Numbered from the stretch's first letter, positions 1 to 9,615 are shown. The stretch is DNA of 30,210 nt from 40CM-4-68-19 sp036513415 (GCA_036513415.1 DATBZA010000052.1:1-30210); one strand, 5' to 3'. Numbers and translations are program-made. Notes: generated by a model not told the origin, from the letters alone.

Positions 1-10
1 CTGATCTAGC

Positions 11-3000
11 ATGACGCGCATGGCCATCGTACCCCTTCGCAAGGTGCTGTGCGCGAACCGCGGCGAGATCGCGATCCGCATCTTCCGCGCATGCAACGAG
101 CTCGGCATCCGCACCGTCGGCATCTACAGCGAGGAGGACCGCGTCTCCGAGCATCGTCACAAGGCCGACGAGGCGTACCTGGTCGGGCGCGGCAAGCGGC
201 CCATCGACGCCTACCTGGGCATCGAGGAGATCCTGGACCTGGCCAAGCAGTGCGGCGCCGACGCCATCCATCCGGGCTATGGCTTCCTCTCCGAGAACCC
301 GGCGTTCGCGCGCGCCTGCGAGCAGCGCGGCGTGCGCTTCATCGGGCCCCGGTCCGAGGTGGTCGCGCTGATGGGCGACAAGGTGCAGGCGAAGGGCCTG
401 GCAGTGAAGGCCAGGGTCCCCGTGGTTCCGGGCGTCGAGCTTCGCGGCTCGGCCGAGGAACAGATCGACGCGGCGCGCAGCTTCATGTCCGAGCACGGCG
501 CCACCCTGGTGAAGGCTGCCCACGGCGGCGGCGGCCGCGGCATGCGCGTCGTCCAGGAGCCCGCCGAGCTCGAGGAAGCGCTCGAACGCGCCCGTAGCGA
601 ATCGAAGCTCGCCTTCGGCAGCGAGGTCGTCTTCGTCGAGAAATGGCTGCCCAAGGTGCGGCACATCGAGGTGCAGATCCTGGGCGACCAGCACGGCAAC
701 GTGATCCACCTCTTCGAGCGCGATTGCTCCGTGCAACGGCGCCATCAAAAAGTCATCGAGATCGCGCCCGCGCCGAACATCGACGGTGAATTGCGCGAAC
801 GGATCTGCGCCGACTCGTTGAAGCTGGCGGAAGCCTCTCGATATTCGAGCGCCGGGACGGTGGAATTCCTCGTCGACGGACCGCGCCATTACTTCATCGA
901 AGTGAATGCTCGCCTGCAGGTCGAGCACACCGTCACCGAGCAAGTCACCGGCATCGACCTGGTCCAGTCGCAACTGCGCATCTGCGAAGGATACGAGCTG
1001 TCCTCGCCGGAGATCGGCATCCGCTCGCAAGAGATGGTGCGGCCCCGTGGGTTCGCCGTGCAATGCCGCGTCACCACCGAAGACCCCAGCAACAACTTCC
1101 TGCCCGATGCCGGCCGCATCAACACCTGGCGCGCCGGCACCGGATTCGGAATCCGTCTGGACGCCGGCAATTGCTATACGGGCGCCCGTGTATCGCCGTT
1201 CTATGACTCGTTGCTCTTCAAGGTCATCTCCTACGCCGACACCTTCCCGCTCGCAGTCCGCAAGATGCTGCGGGCGCTGCGCGAGTTCCGCATCCGCGGG
1301 GTGAAGACGAATATTCCCTTCCTGGAGAACGTGCTCTCGCACCCCAAGTTCGAGGCGGGCCTCACCTGGACGCGGTTCATCGACGAGACTCCGGAGCTCT
1401 TCCGGCTCCCGGCGCGGCGCGACCGCGCCACCAAGGTGCTCCGTTACCTCGCCGAAGTGATCGTCAACGGCCATCCGACCATCAAAAAGGACCAGCGGCT
1501 GAAGCCGTCGGGCCTGCGGGCGCCGCGCGTACCCGCGCCCTCGCCCGCGCCAGCGCCGCCGGGCACCGTCCAGATTCTTCAACAGAGCGGTCCCGAGGGC
1601 CTGGCCCGGTGGGTCCTGCAGCAGGGCCGGCCGCTGCTCACCGACACCACCTGGCGCGATGCGCACCAGAGCTTGCTGGCGACGCGCATGCGAACGCACG
1701 ACATCCTGGCGGTTGCGCCGGCGACGGCGCGGCTGGCGCCCGAGCTGTTCTCGCTGGAGTCGTGGGGCGGGGCCACGTTCGATACCGCGTATCGCTTCTT
1801 GAACGAGGATCCCTGGCAGCGCTTGCGCCAGATCAAGCAGGCCGTACCGAACATCCTGCAGCAGATGCTGCTGAGGGGGGCGAACGCGGTCGGGTATACG
1901 AGCTACCCCGACAACGTCGTCGAGGCGTTCATCGACGAGGCCGCGGAAGCCGGCGTGGACGTCTTCCGCATCTTCGACTCATTGAATGATCTCGATTCGA
2001 TGAAGGTCTCGATGGATCGCGTGCGGAAGACCGGCAAGGTGGCCGAGCTCGCCATCTGCTACACCGGGGACGTCGCCAATCCAAAGCGCACCAAGTACAG
2101 CCTCGATTACTACGCCGATCTGGCGAAGCGCGCCGAGGACATGGGCACTCATCTTCTCTGCATCAAGGACATGGCCGGGCTGCTGCGGCCGCGCGCCGCC
2201 TCGCTGCTCATCGACCGGCTGCTGCACACCGTCCGCGTGCCCATCCACCTGCACATGCACGACACCAGCGGCAACGGCATCGCGGCGCTGATCTCGGCCA
2301 TCGAGTGCGGCGTCCACATCGTCGACGTCGCGCTGGCGTCGATGTCCGGGCTCACCAGCCAGCCCTCCTGGAACTCGCTGGTGGCGGCGCTGCGCGAGCA
2401 CCGGCGCGACACGCGCCTGGCCAACAAGGACGTGCAGCCGCTCGTCGACTATTGGGAGGACGTGCGCGAGATCTACGCCCCCTTCGAGGCGGGTTTGAAG
2501 AGCTCCACGACCGAGGTCTATTTCCACGAGATCCCCGGCGGCCAATACTCGAATCTACGGCCGCAGGTCGCCGAGATGGGGCTGCTCAACCGTTGGAACG
2601 ACGTGAAGACCGCGTTTGCCGCCGTCAACCAGCTCGTCGGCGACATCCCCAAGGTGACACCGTCGAGCAAGATGGTCGGTGACTTCGCCGTCTTCCTGGT
2701 GAAGAACGGGCTTCTCGAACTGCGCGACACGTTCGACGAGACCGTCGCTGCCACGCGCGCGAAGTTGCTGGCACAGGCGCAGTCGCTCGACTTCCCCTCC
2801 AGCGTCACCGGTTATTTCCAAGGGCATCTCGGCCAGCCGCCCGGTGGGTTCCCCGAGGACCTTCGCGCGGCAATCTTGAAGGGCCAGCCGGTCTTGACGG
2901 GCCGGCCCAGCGACGGGCTTCCGGCTGTGGATCTCGAGAAGCTGGCCTCCGATCTGTCGAAGAAGCACGGGCGGCGGATCGCGCGGCACGAAGCGATCAG

Positions 3001-3511
3001 CGCTGCCCTCTACCCGCGCGTGCTGGACGATTATTGGGTCCACTTGAGCCGATATGAGGACGTTTCCATCCTCGACAGCCCCACGTATTTTTATGGCCTG
3101 GATCCGGGACAGGAAGTCTGGGTCGATCTCGAGCCGGGCAAGACGCTGGTCATCTCGCTCTCCGCGGTCGGCGACGCCAACGAGGACGGATGGCGAACGG
3201 TGTACTTCGAGGTCAATGGCCACGGCCGGCAGGTAGCCGTGCGCGACCGGTCGCGCGCGTCCGCTACGGCGGAGAGGCGCAAGGCCGACAAGGCCGACGC
3301 GAATCAGATCGGCGCGATCATGCCCGGGCTGGTGATCGCGCTGCACGCAAAGGCGGGGCAGAAGGTGGAGGCCGGGACGCCGTTGATGACGCTCGAGGCG
3401 ATGAAGATGGAAACGGTAGTGAGGTCGGGGAAGGCAGGGACCGTGAAGGAGGTGGTGCCGGGGTTGAGGGCAACGGTGCAGGCCGGCGATTTATTGGCGG
3501 TGCTGGAGTAG
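11..3511 (+). CDS. pyc: Pyruvate carboxylase, single-chain, full length
   Basis: Biotin-dependent cytoplasmic enzyme that makes oxaloacetate from pyruvate, bicarbonate and ATP (anaplerosis). The 1166 residues match the usual single-chain length of about 1150. Seen in order: a biotin carboxylase domain (about 8-480) with the ATP-grasp glycine loop HGGGGRGM and RDCSVQRRHQK; a carboxyltransferase TIM barrel (about 540-830) opening with TDTTWRDAHQSL and holding the candidate carbamylated lysine in LCIKDMAG (K719) and metal ligands in HMHD (H748, H750); a PYC/OADA domain; and a C-terminal biotinyl domain with EAMKME, biotin on K1132. All catalytic motifs are present. The start at 11 has no clear ribosome binding site; an in-frame ATG at 20 is equally possible, and the upstream context lies outside the window. 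The next gene starts 32 bp downstream behind its own ribosome site. Confidence 0.97.
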   Translation: MTRMAIVPLRKVLCANRGEIAIRIFRACNELGIRTVGIYSEEDRVSEHRHKADEAYLVGRGKRPIDAYLGIEEILDLAKQCGADAIHPGYGFLSENPAFARACEQRGVRFIGPRSEVVALMGDKVQAKGLAVKARVPVVPGVELRGSAEEQIDAARSFMSEHGATLVKAAHGGGGRGMRVVQEPAELEEALERARSESKLAFGSEVVFVEKWLPKVRHIEVQILGDQHGNVIHLFERDCSVQRRHQKVIEIAPAPNIDGELRERICADSLKLAEASRYSSAGTVEFLVDGPRHYFIEVNARLQVEHTVTEQVTGIDLVQSQLRICEGYELSSPEIGIRSQEMVRPRGFAVQCRVTTEDPSNNFLPDAGRINTWRAGTGFGIRLDAGNCYTGARVSPFYDSLLFKVISYADTFPLAVRKMLRALREFRIRGVKTNIPFLENVLSHPKFEAGLTWTRFIDETPELFRLPARRDRATKVLRYLAEVIVNGHPTIKKDQRLKPSGLRAPRVPAPSPAPAPPGTVQILQQSGPEGLARWVLQQGRPLLTDTTWRDAHQSLLATRMRTHDILAVAPATARLAPELFSLESWGGATFDTAYRFLNEDPWQRLRQIKQAVPNILQQMLLRGANAVGYTSYPDNVVEAFIDEAAEAGVDVFRIFDSLNDLDSMKVSMDRVRKTGKVAELAICYTGDVANPKRTKYSLDYYADLAKRAEDMGTHLLCIKDMAGLLRPRAASLLIDRLLHTVRVPIHLHMHDTSGNGIAALISAIECGVHIVDVALASMSGLTSQPSWNSLVAALREHRRDTRLANKDVQPLVDYWEDVREIYAPFEAGLKSSTTEVYFHEIPGGQYSNLRPQVAEMGLLNRWNDVKTAFAAVNQLVGDIPKVTPSSKMVGDFAVFLVKNGLLELRDTFDETVAATRAKLLAQAQSLDFPSSVTGYFQGHLGQPPGGFPEDLRAAILKGQPVLTGRPSDGLPAVDLEKLASDLSKKHGRRIARHEAISAALYPRVLDDYWVHLSRYEDVSILDSPTYFYGLDPGQEVWVDLEPGKTLVISLSAVGDANEDGWRTVYFEVNGHGRQVAVRDRSRASATAERRKADKADANQIGAIMPGLVIALHAKAGQKVEAGTPLMTLEAMKMETVVRSGKAGTVKEVVPGLRATVQAGDLLAVLE

Positions 3512-3543
3512 GCTCCCCAGCCCACGCGAACCAAGGAGTGAAG

Positions 3544-4062
3544 ATGTCCCTGTTCAGGCTTGTCTGCGCGCTCATGATCGCCGCTTGCGCGTCCACTCCG
3601 CGGCCGCAGCCGGCGGCGGTTCCGGAAACTCTCCGAGTGCCGGACGGCCAGCCGCTGCTCCTCCGCGCGGCCGCGCGCGGCGCGCAGATCTACACGTGCA
3701 AGGGGAACACCGCGGAGCCGGCGGCATTCGAGTGGGTGCTCAAGGCGCCCGACGCGGAGTTGTTCGATCAGAGCGGAGCCAGGATCGGCCGACACTACGC
3801 CGGCCCCACTTGGGAGAGCGCCGACGGCAGCCGCGTCGTCGGCGAGGTGATCCAGCGCTCGGCGGCGCAGGGCGCAATACCGTGGCTGCTCTTGCGCGCG
3901 AAGTCGAACGAAGGCGCCGGCACGTTTGCGGGCGTGAAGTACATCCAGCGTGTCGACACTGTCGGCGGCGTTGCGCCCTCCGCGGGCTGCGACGCGGCAC
4001 ATGCAGGCGCCGAAGCACGCGTGGATTATTCGGCGAACTACGATTTCTACGGGGCGCGCTGA
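3544..4062 (+). CDS. DUF3455-type lipoprotein
   Basis: A 172-residue exported protein. The start is set by AAGGAGTG at 3532-3539 just before the ATG; the reading frame is open further upstream, but only inside pyc. The N-terminus is a short hydrophobic signal ending in a lipobox (IAAC, C15), followed by a proline-rich linker. The body (VPDGQPLLLRAAARGAQIYTC, then a FEWVLKAPDAELFD segment, a GRHYAGPTWES segment and VKYIQRVDTVGG) matches what I know of the DUF3455 family: small secreted proteins of unknown function in bacteria and fungi. Alanine after the lipid cysteine suggests the outer membrane. It lies 32 bp after pyc on the same strand and may be co-transcribed, but no functional link is evident. 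Confidence 0.85.
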   Translation: MSLFRLVCALMIAACASTPRPQPAAVPETLRVPDGQPLLLRAAARGAQIYTCKGNTAEPAAFEWVLKAPDAELFDQSGARIGRHYAGPTWESADGSRVVGEVIQRSAAQGAIPWLLLRAKSNEGAGTFAGVKYIQRVDTVGGVAPSAGCDAAHAGAEARVDYSANYDFYGAR

Positions 4063-4082
4063 TGCGCTGGAAACGCTCCTGT

Positions 4083-4106
4083 GCGGCCGGTACATCGCAC
4101 GGCCGC
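4083..4106 (+). terminator. GC-rich hairpin after the DUF3455 gene
   Basis: The arms GCGGCCG (4083-4089) and CGGCCGC (4100-4106) form a perfect 7-bp stem with a 10-nt loop, 20 nt past the stop codon. No T-run follows, so it is not a classic intrinsic terminator. Termination is inferred from position only. Confidence 0.3.
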
Positions 4107-4214
4107 GGACCGTTCTGCGAGGCACCCGGCGCGTACCGGTGCGGAGCATGCCGCCGGCTTGAATGAGCGAGTCCGTCCTCCGCTCTGCTAGGCTCCAGGT
4201 ACGGCATCGGCGCA

Positions 4215-4232
4215 GGCGACAGTTTTGTCGCC
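4215..4232. promoter_or_regulatory. Perfect inverted repeat upstream of the hydrolase gene
   Basis: GGCGACA and TGTCGCC flank a 4-nt GTTT loop, a perfect 7-bp stem ending about 35 nt before the chosen hydrolase start. It could be an operator or a leader-RNA hairpin. No T-run follows, so termination is unlikely. A possible -10 element TAGGCT lies at 4189-4194, but no convincing -35 is seen. Confidence 0.3.
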
Positions 4233-4267
4233 CAGGGGCCGCGGAGTCGTGAGTGGAGATTGCTGGC

Positions 4268-5215
4268 GTGAACGACTTGCCTCAAGCTCGCGAATCCCGG
4301 CGACCAGCCCCAATGGATCACGAGGTGCAGTACCGGACCATCCACGGCTATCGGCGGGCATTCATCCACGCCGGTCAGGGTCCGACGTTGCTGTTCATCC
4401 ACGGCATCGGCGACTGCTCGGACACCTGGCGTGAGCTGATCCCGCAACTCGCCCACGACCACACGGTCATCGCGCCCGACCTGCTCGGCCACGGCCGGTC
4501 GGACAAGCCGCGCGCGGATTATTCGGTGGCCGCCTACGCCAACGCCATGCGCGACCTCTTGAGCGTCATCGGCGTGGACCGCGCCACCGTGATCGGGCAC
4601 TCGTTCGGCGGGGGCGTGGCAATGCAGTTCGCCTATCAGTACCCCGAGCGCTGTGAACGCCTGGTGCTCGTCAGCACCGGCGGCGTGAACGCCGAGATCC
4701 ATCCAGTCTTGCGTCTGGCATCGGCCCCCAACGCCGACCTGATCCTTCCTCTGTTGCAATTCCCCGGCGCACGTGCGGCCGGTCGCTGCATGTTCAAGCT
4801 GCTCGAGCTCCTGGGAACCGACACCGGGCTCGACGCCGATCATCTGCTGGCCATGTTCGACGCTCTGCCGGATGCGCGCACCCGCCGCGCCTTCCTGCGA
4901 GCGCTGCGCTCGGCCGTCGACTGGCGCGGACAAGCCATCACCATGCTCGATCGCTGCTACCTGGCACGCTCCATTCCCACGCTGCTCGTGTGGGGCGCGC
5001 GCGATGCGGTGATCCCTTCCCGTCAGGCGCGCATTGCCCACCTCGCGATGCCGGGCAGCCGGCTCGAGGTGTTCGAGCGCGCCGGCCACTTCCCTCACCT
5101 CACCGACGGCGCCCGCTTCCTTTCGATCATCCGCGACTTCCTCGCCACCACCGCGCCAGCGCGCTACGGTCCGGAGGAGTGGCGGGACGCCCTCCGCCGC
5201 GGTCCCGAAGGCTGA
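4268..5215 (+). CDS. Alpha/beta hydrolase
   Basis: A 315-residue alpha/beta-fold hydrolase, probably cytoplasmic (no signal peptide). Seen: the oxyanion-hole motif FIHGIGD near the N-terminus, APDLLGHGRSDKP, the nucleophile elbow GHSFGGG (S112), the acid in WGARDAVIP (D246) and the base in AGHFPHL (H274), a complete catalytic triad in the usual order. The substrate cannot be told; the family includes esterases, C-C bond hydrolases and haloperoxidase-like enzymes. I chose GTG 4268 because GGAG lies 9-10 nt upstream; the frame extends to GTG 4253, and ATG 4313 is a third option. It is convergent with the FAD/Fe-S dehydrogenase gene, with only 27 bp between stops. Confidence 0.9.
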   Translation: MNDLPQARESRRPAPMDHEVQYRTIHGYRRAFIHAGQGPTLLFIHGIGDCSDTWRELIPQLAHDHTVIAPDLLGHGRSDKPRADYSVAAYANAMRDLLSVIGVDRATVIGHSFGGGVAMQFAYQYPERCERLVLVSTGGVNAEIHPVLRLASAPNADLILPLLQFPGARAAGRCMFKLLELLGTDTGLDADHLLAMFDALPDARTRRAFLRALRSAVDWRGQAITMLDRCYLARSIPTLLVWGARDAVIPSRQARIAHLAMPGSRLEVFERAGHFPHLTDGARFLSIIRDFLATTAPARYGPEEWRDALRRGPEG

Positions 5216-5242
5216 TGCGAGTCGCCGAGCACCAGCAGCGGC

Positions 5243-8146
5243 TTACTCCTGTGGCCCGGTGCCTCGGCCAGGCGCGAGCGCCGATTCCAGGACGCGCGCA
5301 ACGTGGACCGCGGGACGGCCGGCACCGTCTTCGATCTGGTGCCGGCAGCTCGTGCCGTCGGCGACGATCAGCGCCTCGGGCGGAGCGCTGCGCACCGCTG
5401 GAAGCAGATTGCGACCCGCCATGCGCATGGAGACGTCGTAATGATCCCTCTCGTATCCGAAGGCGCCGGCCATGCCGCAGCAGCTCGATTCGATGACCTT
5501 GACCGACAGCCCGGGGACGAGCTGCAGCGCGGCAACCACGTCCGGCATGGTCCCCAGCGCTTTCTGATGGCAATGGCCGTGGAGAAATGCCTCTCGCTTT
5601 CCGTTCTCGCGGAATGGAAGCTTCAGACTTCCGCGGCGCGACTCGCCCGCGAGGAGCTCCTCGAGCAGGACTGATTGCTTCGTGATCGCGGGGACCGCCT
5701 CGTCCTTGACCACCACCGGCAGCTCGTCGCGCAGGGTCAGCAGGCAAGAGGGCTCGATGCCGACGATGGCCACACCACGGCGCGCATGGGCCCCCAGCGC
5801 AGTCACCAGCCGCCACAGCTCCACCCGTGCCTCGTCCACCAACCCCGCGCTGAGGAACGTGCGCCCGCAGCAGAGCGGGCGGGACGAGGTGTCTTCGAGG
5901 ACCGTATATCCACCCGCCTCCAGCACCTTTCGCGTGGCGCGCGCGTTCTCCGGCTCGAAGTATCGCGAGAAACAATCGACGAATAACAGAACCTCTTTTC
6001 CTGCCCTCCTGGGCGGCGCGGTCAAGTAGATATCGTTGCGCCACGCCGGTAGTTTGCGCTTTCTGCTCATGCCGGTGAGCTTCTCGGCGAGGACTGCCAG
6101 CAGGGGCACGCGGTTGCGCAAATTGATCAGAGGCGCCAACCGCCGGGCGGACGCCGCATAGCGAGGGAGATATGCGGTGAGCTTCGTCCGGGTCGAGATG
6201 CCGTGCCGCGCGTGCCAGGAGTGGAGGAACTCGATCTTCATCCGCGCCATGTCCACGCCCGTCGGACACTCGCGGCGGCACGCCTTGCAGCCGACGCAAA
6301 GGTCCATCGTCTCCTTCATGGCTTCCGAAACGAGCGCGTCCGGCCCCAGCTGCCCCGTCAATGCCAGCCGCAGACTGTTGGCGCGCCCGCGCGTGACGTC
6401 CTTCTCGTCGCCCGTCGCCTGATAGCTGGGGCACATCACCGCATCGAACTTGCGGCAGCTCCCGTTGTTGTTGCACATCTCGGTGGCGGCAAGGAGGCCG
6501 CCCGACTCCCCCCAGTCGAGCGCGGTTTCAATCTTCAAACCGGAGTAACCGGGCTTGTACCGAAACAGCCTGCGGTCATCCATCCTGGGCGCGCGAACGA
6601 TCTTCCCGGGATTGAGCAACCCCTCCGGGTCGAAGGCGTCCTTCACCGACTCGAATGCGCGCACCATGCGCTCGCCGAACATCATCTGGTGGAATTCCGA
6701 GCGGCTGAGGCCGTCGCCGTGCTCGCCGGAATGCGATCCTTTGTATTCCTTGACGATGGAGAACGCTTCCTCCGCGATGGCGCGCATCTTTCGCGCGCCC
6801 GATTCGTCCTTCATGTTGAGGATGGGACGGACGTGGAGGCAGCCGACCGAGGCATGCGCATACCAGGTCCCCTCGGTCCCGTGCTTGCGGAAGACCTTCG
6901 TCAGCCGGTCGGTGAATTCCGCCAGATCGTTCAGCGGCACGGCGCAGTCCTCGATGAAGGAGACGGGCTTTCCGTCGCCCTTCATCGACATCATGATGTT
7001 GAGACCCGCCTTGCGCACCGCGGTCATGTCCGCCTGCGATTTCGCGTCGGAGAGCCGCACGACCGACTCGGGATGGCCGTGATCGGCGAGCAGCTGCTCG
7101 AGGCGCTTCAATGATTCCAGCAGCGGGGCCTCCTCGTCGCCCGCGAATTCGACCAGCAGAATCGCCTCGGGCGCGCCTTTGACCTGGCGCTCGAGCGTCG
7201 CGCGGAAAACGGGCAAGCGTCGCGCCAGGTCCATCATCGTGCGGTCCACCACTTCGACCGCCGTCGGCCCCAGCTCGACGATGAAGCGCGTCATGTCCAT
7301 GGAATCGTAGAAGCGATTGAAATGGCAGACGGCGCCGAGCCTGTAACGGGGAATGCGGCTCAGCTTGAGCTTGATACGCGTGAAGAAGCCGAGCGTTCCT
7401 TCCGAGCCGACCAACAGCTTCGCCAGGTTCTGGCGCGGCTCGCCGAGCGCGTCGATGTTGTAGCCGCCGACCCTGCGCAATAGCTTTGGCACTCGCAGCG
7501 CGATTTCCTCGGCATTGTTCGCATGGAGCGCGCGCATGGCCTGCGCCAGCTCCACGAGCCGCCAGGGCGAGCCGCTCAAGTCGTCAGGCAACTCGCCGAA
7601 CACGATGCGCGACGCGTCGGCCAGCACGGCCTCCACCTCGAGCACGTTGTGCACCATGATGCCGTACTTGATCGATCGGGTTCCCGCCGAGTTGTTGCCG
7701 GTCATCCCGCCGATGGTGGCGTGGGCCGAAGTGGAGACGTCGACGGGAAAATGCCATCCGCTCTCCTTGAGCTGCCGGTTCAATTCGTCGAGAACGATGC
7801 CGGGCTGCACGACGGCCGTACCCGCCGCCGTATCGACTTCCAGGACGCGGTTCATGTGGCGGCTCGTATCCATCACCACCGCTTCACCGAGCGGTTGGCC
7901 ATTCTGCGAGCTGCCACCGCCGCGGGGAATGATGGGGAATCCTTCTTCGCGCGCGAGCGCAATGGCCGCTGCGACGTCCTCGGTTCCCTGTGGCAGCGCC
8001 ACGCCGATGGGTTCGATTTGGTAGATCGAAGCGTCAGTCGCATAGCGGCCGCGCGTGAATGCGTCGAAGAGTACTTCGCCGCGCATCACCTGGCGCAGCC
8101 GCGACGCCAGCGCGTGATCGCCGACTCTGTGCCGCGCCAGCGTCAC
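5243..8146 (-). CDS. FAD-linked 2-hydroxyacid dehydrogenase fused to Fe-S/CCG domains (GlcD-GlpC/YdiJ type)
   Basis: A fusion of about 967 residues that oxidises a D-2-hydroxyacid and passes electrons through Fe-S centres. Seen: an FAD-binding type 4 domain with IPRGGGSSQNGQ, DTSRHMNR and GGMTGNNSAGTRS; an FAD-oxidase C-terminal domain with EHGDGLSRSE; a ferredoxin-like region with a cysteine cluster starting near residue 558 and CVGCKACRRECP near 617; and two cysteine-rich CCG domains (RPLCCGRT and ESSCCGMAGAF). The order matches E. coli YdiJ (about 1018 residues); relatives act on D-2-hydroxyglutarate, D-lactate or glycolate. The substrate here is unknown. I place the start at GTG 8146 because family members begin shortly before the LASRLRQVMRGEV region; an in-frame ATG at 8215 adds 23 residues that look non-conserved. 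It is the last gene of the aminotransferase-MFS-oxidase operon. Confidence 0.92.
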   Translation of the reverse strand: MTLARHRVGDHALASRLRQVMRGEVLFDAFTRGRYATDASIYQIEPIGVALPQGTEDVAAAIALAREEGFPIIPRGGGSSQNGQPLGEAVVMDTSRHMNRVLEVDTAAGTAVVQPGIVLDELNRQLKESGWHFPVDVSTSAHATIGGMTGNNSAGTRSIKYGIMVHNVLEVEAVLADASRIVFGELPDDLSGSPWRLVELAQAMRALHANNAEEIALRVPKLLRRVGGYNIDALGEPRQNLAKLLVGSEGTLGFFTRIKLKLSRIPRYRLGAVCHFNRFYDSMDMTRFIVELGPTAVEVVDRTMMDLARRLPVFRATLERQVKGAPEAILLVEFAGDEEAPLLESLKRLEQLLADHGHPESVVRLSDAKSQADMTAVRKAGLNIMMSMKGDGKPVSFIEDCAVPLNDLAEFTDRLTKVFRKHGTEGTWYAHASVGCLHVRPILNMKDESGARKMRAIAEEAFSIVKEYKGSHSGEHGDGLSRSEFHQMMFGERMVRAFESVKDAFDPEGLLNPGKIVRAPRMDDRRLFRYKPGYSGLKIETALDWGESGGLLAATEMCNNNGSCRKFDAVMCPSYQATGDEKDVTRGRANSLRLALTGQLGPDALVSEAMKETMDLCVGCKACRRECPTGVDMARMKIEFLHSWHARHGISTRTKLTAYLPRYAASARRLAPLINLRNRVPLLAVLAEKLTGMSRKRKLPAWRNDIYLTAPPRRAGKEVLLFVDCFSRYFEPENARATRKVLEAGGYTVLEDTSSRPLCCGRTFLSAGLVDEARVELWRLVTALGAHARRGVAIVGIEPSCLLTLRDELPVVVKDEAVPAITKQSVLLEELLAGESRRGSLKLPFRENGKREAFLHGHCHQKALGTMPDVVAALQLVPGLSVKVIESSCCGMAGAFGYERDHYDVSMRMAGRNLLPAVRSAPPEALIVADGTSCRHQIEDGAGRPAVHVARVLESALAPGRGTGPQE

Positions 8147-8310
8147 TTGCGGCCCGCCGCCCCAAAGGCTTCGATGATGGCCGCCGCAGCAACCCGGCTC
8201 ATGACCCGATCTCATGCGCCGCCAGGAATTCCAGCGCGCGGGAGAGCATCCGGCTGTTCGTCGAGCCCGTCAAGACGCGTTCAGGCGAGGACGCGATGCA
8301 GGCTTCGCGG

Positions 8311-9603
8311 TCACCCGGCCGACCTCAGCGTGACGGCGCCCTCCGCCACCGGCTTTTCGACGAACTTGCGGTCCGGATGCATGGTGAACGCGAGCGCGGA
8401 CCCGAGCAGCAGCAGCACTACCGATCCGATGAAGGGCAGGTGCCAGTTGCCGGTGACGTCGACGATGTAGCCGAAGGCGAGCGGCGAGACGATGGCCGCG
8501 ACCGCCGAGCCGGTATTCATCAACCCGCTGGCCGTGCCGGAGTACTGCGGCGCGATGTCCATCGGCACCGACCAGATGGGCCCGATGACCAGCTCGAGGA
8601 AGAAGAATCCCCCCGAAAGGCAGAGCGCCAGCGTGAAGACGTCGCGCGAGAAGAGGACCGGAATGAGGCATGCCGTGGCGCCGAGCATGCCCGTGAGGAT
8701 CACCGAGAGGCGCGACAGCGTGACGTTGCCGGTCTTGTGCAGGAGGTAGTCGCTGATGATGCCGCCCAGCGCGTCGCCCACCACGCCGGCGAAGAATACG
8801 CCGCTCGCGTAGAGCGCGGATTTCTTGATGTCGAGGTTGTAGCCCTGGAGGAAGAACGACGGCAGCCAGTTGAGGAACAGCCACAGCGACCAGCCGTAGC
8901 AGAAGTAGGTGAGCGTCACCGGCAGGATGCGCAGGATGAGCCTCCGCCACGGGACGCGACTGGCCGCGCTCTTCGCCGCGGCGGGCGGAGGAAGGCGCGC
9001 GAGGTCCTCGGAAGTGATGGCCGGGTGCTCGCGGGGATCGTCGCGGTAGTACAGCCACCAGACGATGACCCAGACGAAGCTCACCACGCCCAGCACCACG
9101 AACGCGCCGCGCCAGCTCAGCCAGATCATCAGCGCCGCCACGATGGGCGGCGTCACTGCGTTGCCGAGCCGCGCGAAGGAATGCGTCACGCCCTGGGCGA
9201 AGCCGCGCTTGCCCGCGGGCGTCCAGCTCTGCATCGCTCGCGTTGCCGTGGGGAAGGTGGCGCCCTCGCCGAAGCCGAGCGCGATCCGGAAGAACATCAG
9301 CGAGACGAGACCGGTCGCGAGCCCGGTCAAGGCGGTGGCCACGGCCCAGATGGCGCCGCAGATGAGCAGCGTCTTGCGCGGGCCAAGCCGATCGCCGACC
9401 CATCCGCCGATCACCTGGAACAGCGCATACGGATACGCGAAGCCCGAGAAGATGAGCCCGAGCTGCGTGTTCGAGAAGCCGAACTCCTTCTTGATGCTGC
9501 CCGCGGCCGTGGAGACGTTCACCCGGTCGATGTACGTGAGGAAGTACATGAGACAGAGCAGGAACAGAACGATGCCAGGGGCGGTCGGTTTCCGGATCTT
9601 CAT
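8311..9603 (-). CDS. MFS transporter, anion:cation symporter (ACS) family-like
   Basis: An inner-membrane carrier of 430 residues with the usual 12 predicted helices. Seen: a first helix with YFLTYIDRVNVSTA, then GGWVGDRLGPRKTLL (the loop 2-3 MFS signature), GEGATFPTATRAMQSWTP in helix 4 and its loop, and a central loop around DDPREHPAI. These features are typical of the ACS family, which moves hexuronates, glucarate, phthalate, sialate and other organic anions by proton symport. It begins 12 bp after the aminotransferase stop and precedes the oxidase gene, so it probably imports the organic acid handled by that operon. No clear ribosome site is visible; the ATG fits the family N-terminus. 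Confidence 0.92.
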   Translation of the reverse strand: MKIRKPTAPGIVLFLLCLMYFLTYIDRVNVSTAAGSIKKEFGFSNTQLGLIFSGFAYPYALFQVIGGWVGDRLGPRKTLLICGAIWAVATALTGLATGLVSLMFFRIALGFGEGATFPTATRAMQSWTPAGKRGFAQGVTHSFARLGNAVTPPIVAALMIWLSWRGAFVVLGVVSFVWVIVWWLYYRDDPREHPAITSEDLARLPPPAAAKSAASRVPWRRLILRILPVTLTYFCYGWSLWLFLNWLPSFFLQGYNLDIKKSALYASGVFFAGVVGDALGGIISDYLLHKTGNVTLSRLSVILTGMLGATACLIPVLFSRDVFTLALCLSGGFFFLELVIGPIWSVPMDIAPQYSGTASGLMNTGSAVAAIVSPLAFGYIVDVTGNWHLPFIGSVVLLLLGSALAFTMHPDRKFVEKPVAEGAVTLRSAG

Positions 9604-9615
9604 GGGCGGGTCATC

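Noticed and set aside
3740..5098. A 452-codon open frame on the - strand, opposite the DUF3455 and hydrolase genes
   Set aside because: Both + strand genes have signal or catalytic motifs and ribosome sites; the antisense frame has no domain.
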